A program made the position numbers and the translations under genes. The notes under the pieces are model-generated. The model was given only the letters and a program-made list of their open reading frames with translations, was not told the DNA's origin and searched no databases. This document shows, piece after piece, positions 61,666 through 64,000 of a stretch of 64,000 nt of DNA. This stretch comes from Flavipsychrobacter sp. (GTDB taxonomy: Bacteria > Bacteroidota > Bacteroidia > Chitinophagales > Chitinophagaceae). The stretch spans positions 1 to 64,000 of the forward strand of contig JAJNBJ010000004.1 of NCBI GenBank assembly GCA_021155965.1, written 5' to 3'. Each line of letters starts with the position of its first letter. Position 1 is the first letter of the stretch.

Positions 61666-63213
61666 ATGAAAAAATCTTTTCTACTTTTTTTGTCAGCATG
61701 TTTTATTGCCGGTGCAGCGAACGCTCAGCAGGTAAATAATAGCGTGTTATTTCAAAAAAACAATGATGCTAATTCATTAGCACCGGCTATGGCTAACAGT
61801 GTGCCTTCACTCGTGTCGCCGCAGCAAAACAACCGTAGCTACGGTAAAAACCTTAGGACAACAGCGCCACCTGTGCGTTGGTATGACTATGTAAACGAAG
61901 TATTACCTGATAATATACTTCCTTGTACCGGTTCTGCCCCGGTTGATTTTGCATGGACAAGTATCGACCTTTGGTGGGATACTACATCCCTCTACGGTTT
62001 TAACTCTACCGGCATAAGCTACCAGAACACTGCCTGGACCTCAGTTGCATTGGGCTTCCATCCTTTCTCTCCGGCTTGGAACGATGTGGCTAAATTTCCC
62101 GGCGAAATGGCTGTAAGGTCATTCGATGCATATACTATTGATAGTATCAGCGTAGCAGGAATTTATGGTCGCCCTGCTTCATACACCTATACAGATACAC
62201 TTATAGTAACTTTTGTTAATGGTGATGGCGGCGCCAGCTCAGATATGGCATTAGGCCTGGTTTATCCTGGTTCAGCAACCCTGTACTGCGTAACATCTGT
62301 GCCATTTGTTACTGTATATCATGACAGCCTTACAAACGGTGCTGCCCGTTCCACAGCTCCAATTGCTGTGCCGCTTCCTACACCCGCTGGCTATTACGGC
62401 GCCCCGCACGTATATAAATTCCTGTTAAGGGCTGCCGATTCTACTGATATTATAGCCGCTACAGTTGGCCCAACCGGTAGTACAAATATGGTATTCCCAC
62501 GCGCAGGCGACCCGACAATCAGTTATGCGGTTCCTGCAGGCCATACTGCTACAGCGTCTATTACATTCAGGTCAGGCTCTGTTGGTCTTGCTGGCGGTTA
62601 TTCAACTACTTTTATAGGTGCTACCGGGTTTAAGGATACGGTACAATATGCCCCTGCTATTTCAGGCGACTATGCACCTTATAAATACGGTGGCTTCTCG
62701 CCACTTATCAAGTATGCGGTAACTGCTTCAGGTGGTACTACTGCTGCTTTCCCAGGCTTCGTTGCCAACACAGGCCCAACCCAGCCTGACTGGACCTCAG
62801 GTTACTTCAAAAGGATGGGTGCACGTGGCGCTAACAGTGTAAATGGTTTTGCAGCTAACTGGGCGTTCACTTCTTCTGGTGGCCCAAGCGCACTGCAGTA
62901 TCCGTTTGTAAAGTACCACGTTTATTGTCCTACTTGCCCACTCGTTGACCCATCGCTTGGTGTTGATGAAGTTGCAGCAACAAACGTTACGGTTACTCCA
63001 AACCCGGCGGTTAACGAAGTAAGCATCAGCTTCAATTCTTCTGCAAGCGCTACAGTATCCCTGACCAACATTGTAGGCCAGGTTGTAGCTGCACAAACAG
63101 TGAACAATGGTGTTGCAGTATTCAATACTTCTGCTCTTCCTGCAGGTGTATATGTTTACGCAGTTGAAGCTAACGGCGAGCGTACTACAGGCCGTGTAGT
63201 TGTAGCTCACTAA
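61666..63213 (+). CDS. T9SS type A secreted protein, second of the cluster
   Basis: A 515-residue exported protein (signal ends GAANAQ). The mature part has VRWYDYVNEV like its upstream neighbour, then beta-rich segments (SIDLWWDTTSLYGFN, YTDTLIVTFVNGDGGASSD). The sorting domain is VTVTPNPAVNEVSI, LPAGVYVYAVEANGE and RVVVAH, ending in His rather than Lys/Arg. Codons are biased toward GCT/GTT/ACT in comparison with neighbours, and a strong terminator follows, both hints of high expression. Function unknown; a structural surface protein is plausible. Confidence 0.8.
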   Translation: MKKSFLLFLSACFIAGAANAQQVNNSVLFQKNNDANSLAPAMANSVPSLVSPQQNNRSYGKNLRTTAPPVRWYDYVNEVLPDNILPCTGSAPVDFAWTSIDLWWDTTSLYGFNSTGISYQNTAWTSVALGFHPFSPAWNDVAKFPGEMAVRSFDAYTIDSISVAGIYGRPASYTYTDTLIVTFVNGDGGASSDMALGLVYPGSATLYCVTSVPFVTVYHDSLTNGAARSTAPIAVPLPTPAGYYGAPHVYKFLLRAADSTDIIAATVGPTGSTNMVFPRAGDPTISYAVPAGHTATASITFRSGSVGLAGGYSTTFIGATGFKDTVQYAPAISGDYAPYKYGGFSPLIKYAVTASGGTTAAFPGFVANTGPTQPDWTSGYFKRMGARGANSVNGFAANWAFTSSGGPSALQYPFVKYHVYCPTCPLVDPSLGVDEVAATNVTVTPNPAVNEVSISFNSSASATVSLTNIVGQVVAAQTVNNGVAVFNTSALPAGVYVYAVEANGERTTGRVVVAH

Positions 63214-63234
63214 TAAGTTTCTATATTATATTGA

Positions 63235-63267
63235 GAAGGGCGGCATTGCCGCCCTTCTTTTTTTTTA
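63235..63267 (+). terminator. Strong terminator after the second T9SS protein
   Basis: Ten-base arms GAAGGGCGGC/GCCGCCCTTC with a three-base loop (63235-63257) followed by a run of ten T (63258-63267). Confidence 0.9.
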
Positions 63268-63386
63268 ACATGATCTATGGCTTTGTGGTTAATGCCCGCT
63301 TTTTGTTGGTGAATAGTAATAAAATGGTATAGTTATTGTGCTACTGTACCGTGGGGGAGTAAAAGGGTTATTTATTTTAAAACAAT

Positions 63387-63394
63387 TACTTTTG
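63387..63394 (+). promoter_or_regulatory. -7 box of the partial gene at the window end
   Basis: TACTTTTG, exact TAnnTTTG, 39 bases before the ATG at 63434. Confidence 0.6.
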
Positions 63395-63433
63395 CCCCAT
63401 ATTTCAGGAAATCAATTATTTAAAACTAGAAAA

Positions 63434-64000
63434 ATGAAAAGAGTACTTTTACTTTTAGCAGGGGGGGTGGCAGCGGTTTCTTCCTTCGGACAGGTGGCGA
63501 AGCACACTAACCGCTCGGTGATGTTCAATACATCTGAAAAAATGCAGAATGCCGGCGAACCTGTTCCGGCGAAGCTGGGCGTAAATCAGCCGCATTCGGG
63601 TGCGCGCACCACATCAACAGTATTTTATACGCAGGATTTTGCAGGCGGCATTCCCTCAGGATGGACCACCGGTGTCTTCCCGGGCGGTGGCGCTAGCTGG
63701 AAATGGACAAATCATGCTTCTCCTTCCACTTTTTCAATGGGTGCAATGATGTCAACCACCGCTTCCAATGGCTGGATGATATTCGACTCGGATTCGATAG
63801 GTGCCTGGTGTTCTTGTGATCCCGCAGGCTGGCTGCAGACAGACGCGCTTAACTGTTCAGGAAAGCCATATGTGCGCCTGAATTTTGAGGACTACTACAG
63901 GAAATTCCAGGATTCTTGTGAGGTATGGGTGAGCACTTCTCCAACATTTGCTACCGGAACTTACACACGCTTTCCCGTGCTGGCAAATAACCAGCTGGCA
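63434..64000 (+). CDS. Secreted protein with choice-of-anchor J-like domain (partial, runs off the window)
   Basis: The first 189 codons of a gene cut by the window end. A signal peptide (ends SSFGQ) is followed by a linker and then FYTQDFAGGIPSGWTTG, a Gly-rich turn, WKWTNHASPSTF and NGWMIFDSDSIG, the layout of choice-of-anchor J domains found in T9SS and related surface proteins. A C-terminal sorting domain is expected but not visible. The N-terminus (RSVMFNTSEKMQNAGEPVPAKLG) is like the pro-regions of the two preceding genes, so this is a third member of the cluster. Confidence 0.75.
   Translation, partial: MKRVLLLLAGGVAAVSSFGQVAKHTNRSVMFNTSEKMQNAGEPVPAKLGVNQPHSGARTTSTVFYTQDFAGGIPSGWTTGVFPGGGASWKWTNHASPSTFSMGAMMSTTASNGWMIFDSDSIGAWCSCDPAGWLQTDALNCSGKPYVRLNFEDYYRKFQDSCEVWVSTSPTFATGTYTRFPVLANNQLA

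Noticed and set aside
1-64000. tRNA, rRNA, CRISPR array, transposase, integrase or known defence system
   Set aside because: Looked for by motif (cloverleaf-like arms, regularly spaced direct repeats, DDE or serine/tyrosine recombinase motifs, Cas, restriction or toxin signatures); none was found.

Overview
The window looks like a chromosomal segment of a Bacteroidota bacterium, most plausibly of the Chitinophagales/Chitinophagaceae type; this is inferred, since no rRNA or species marker is present. The supporting signs are secreted proteins with type IX secretion (T9SS) C-terminal sorting domains of type A and type B, a PorX-type response regulator, a long Bacteroidota-style PurF and LspA, many small lipoproteins, and a recurrent TAnnTTTG promoter word just upstream of gene starts. 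No tRNA, rRNA, CRISPR array, prophage or complete insertion sequence was found.

Layout. 0.1-1.8 kb: an ECF sigma factor translationally coupled to an unusual membrane anti-sigma-like protein. 2-6.5 kb: an Omp85-type barrel, a small membrane protein, a secreted unknown and a T9SS-exported alpha/beta-hydrolase. 6.6-12.2 kb: formate-THF ligase, a YceI lipoprotein, lspA-zapA, and an Omp28/M28 lipoprotein pair. 12.3-16.2 kb: rbfA, a LolC/E-like permease, a small membrane protein, a repeat-rich gap, a TPR metallopeptidase and a lipoprotein. 16.2-17 kb is a repeat island ahead of acs. 17-26 kb is metabolic: acs, then a compact purC-hutU-ispF operon divergent from a LysE exporter, then purF. 26-34 kb: a GT39-like membrane protein, a double-OmpA protein, a giant M1 peptidase fused to a beta-barrel, a second copy of the repeat island element, a T9SS cargo and an outer-membrane barrel. 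34-38.7 kb: an SSAT-like acetyltransferase, porX, a lipoprotein, a frameshifted small secreted gene and a nitronate monooxygenase. 38.8-44.3 kb: a 1,109-residue T9SS type B adhesin followed by the orphan tail of a second one, then a DUF47-PiT phosphate transport pair. 44.3-47 kb: glycosyltransferase, EGF-like lipoprotein and acyltransferase. 47-54.4 kb: a SNF2 helicase with two SWIM fingers, fbp, a metzincin lipoprotein, a RimJ-type acetyltransferase and an OMP with a Pro/Lys tail. 54.5-58.6 kb: a PadR/WPGA-membrane-protein cassette, a DoxX/thioredoxin-like protein, folP and a lipoprotein. 58.6-64 kb: proline dehydrogenase and three consecutive large secreted proteins, the last cut by the window end.

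How the genes fit together. Much of the window is core metabolism (one-carbon, purine, acetate, histidine and proline catabolism, gluconeogenesis, isoprenoid, folate) interleaved with cell-envelope genes. At least five proteins carry complete T9SS sorting domains and PorX is the expected regulator of that system, but the secretion machinery itself is not here. The least explained items are a pair of ~360 bp non-coding repeats, each placed upstream of a gene in the same relative orientation; the M1 peptidase/Omp85-like fusion; the PadR-coupled protein with two GldL-like WPGA motifs; and two gene remnants (a frameshift and an orphan sorting-domain tail).
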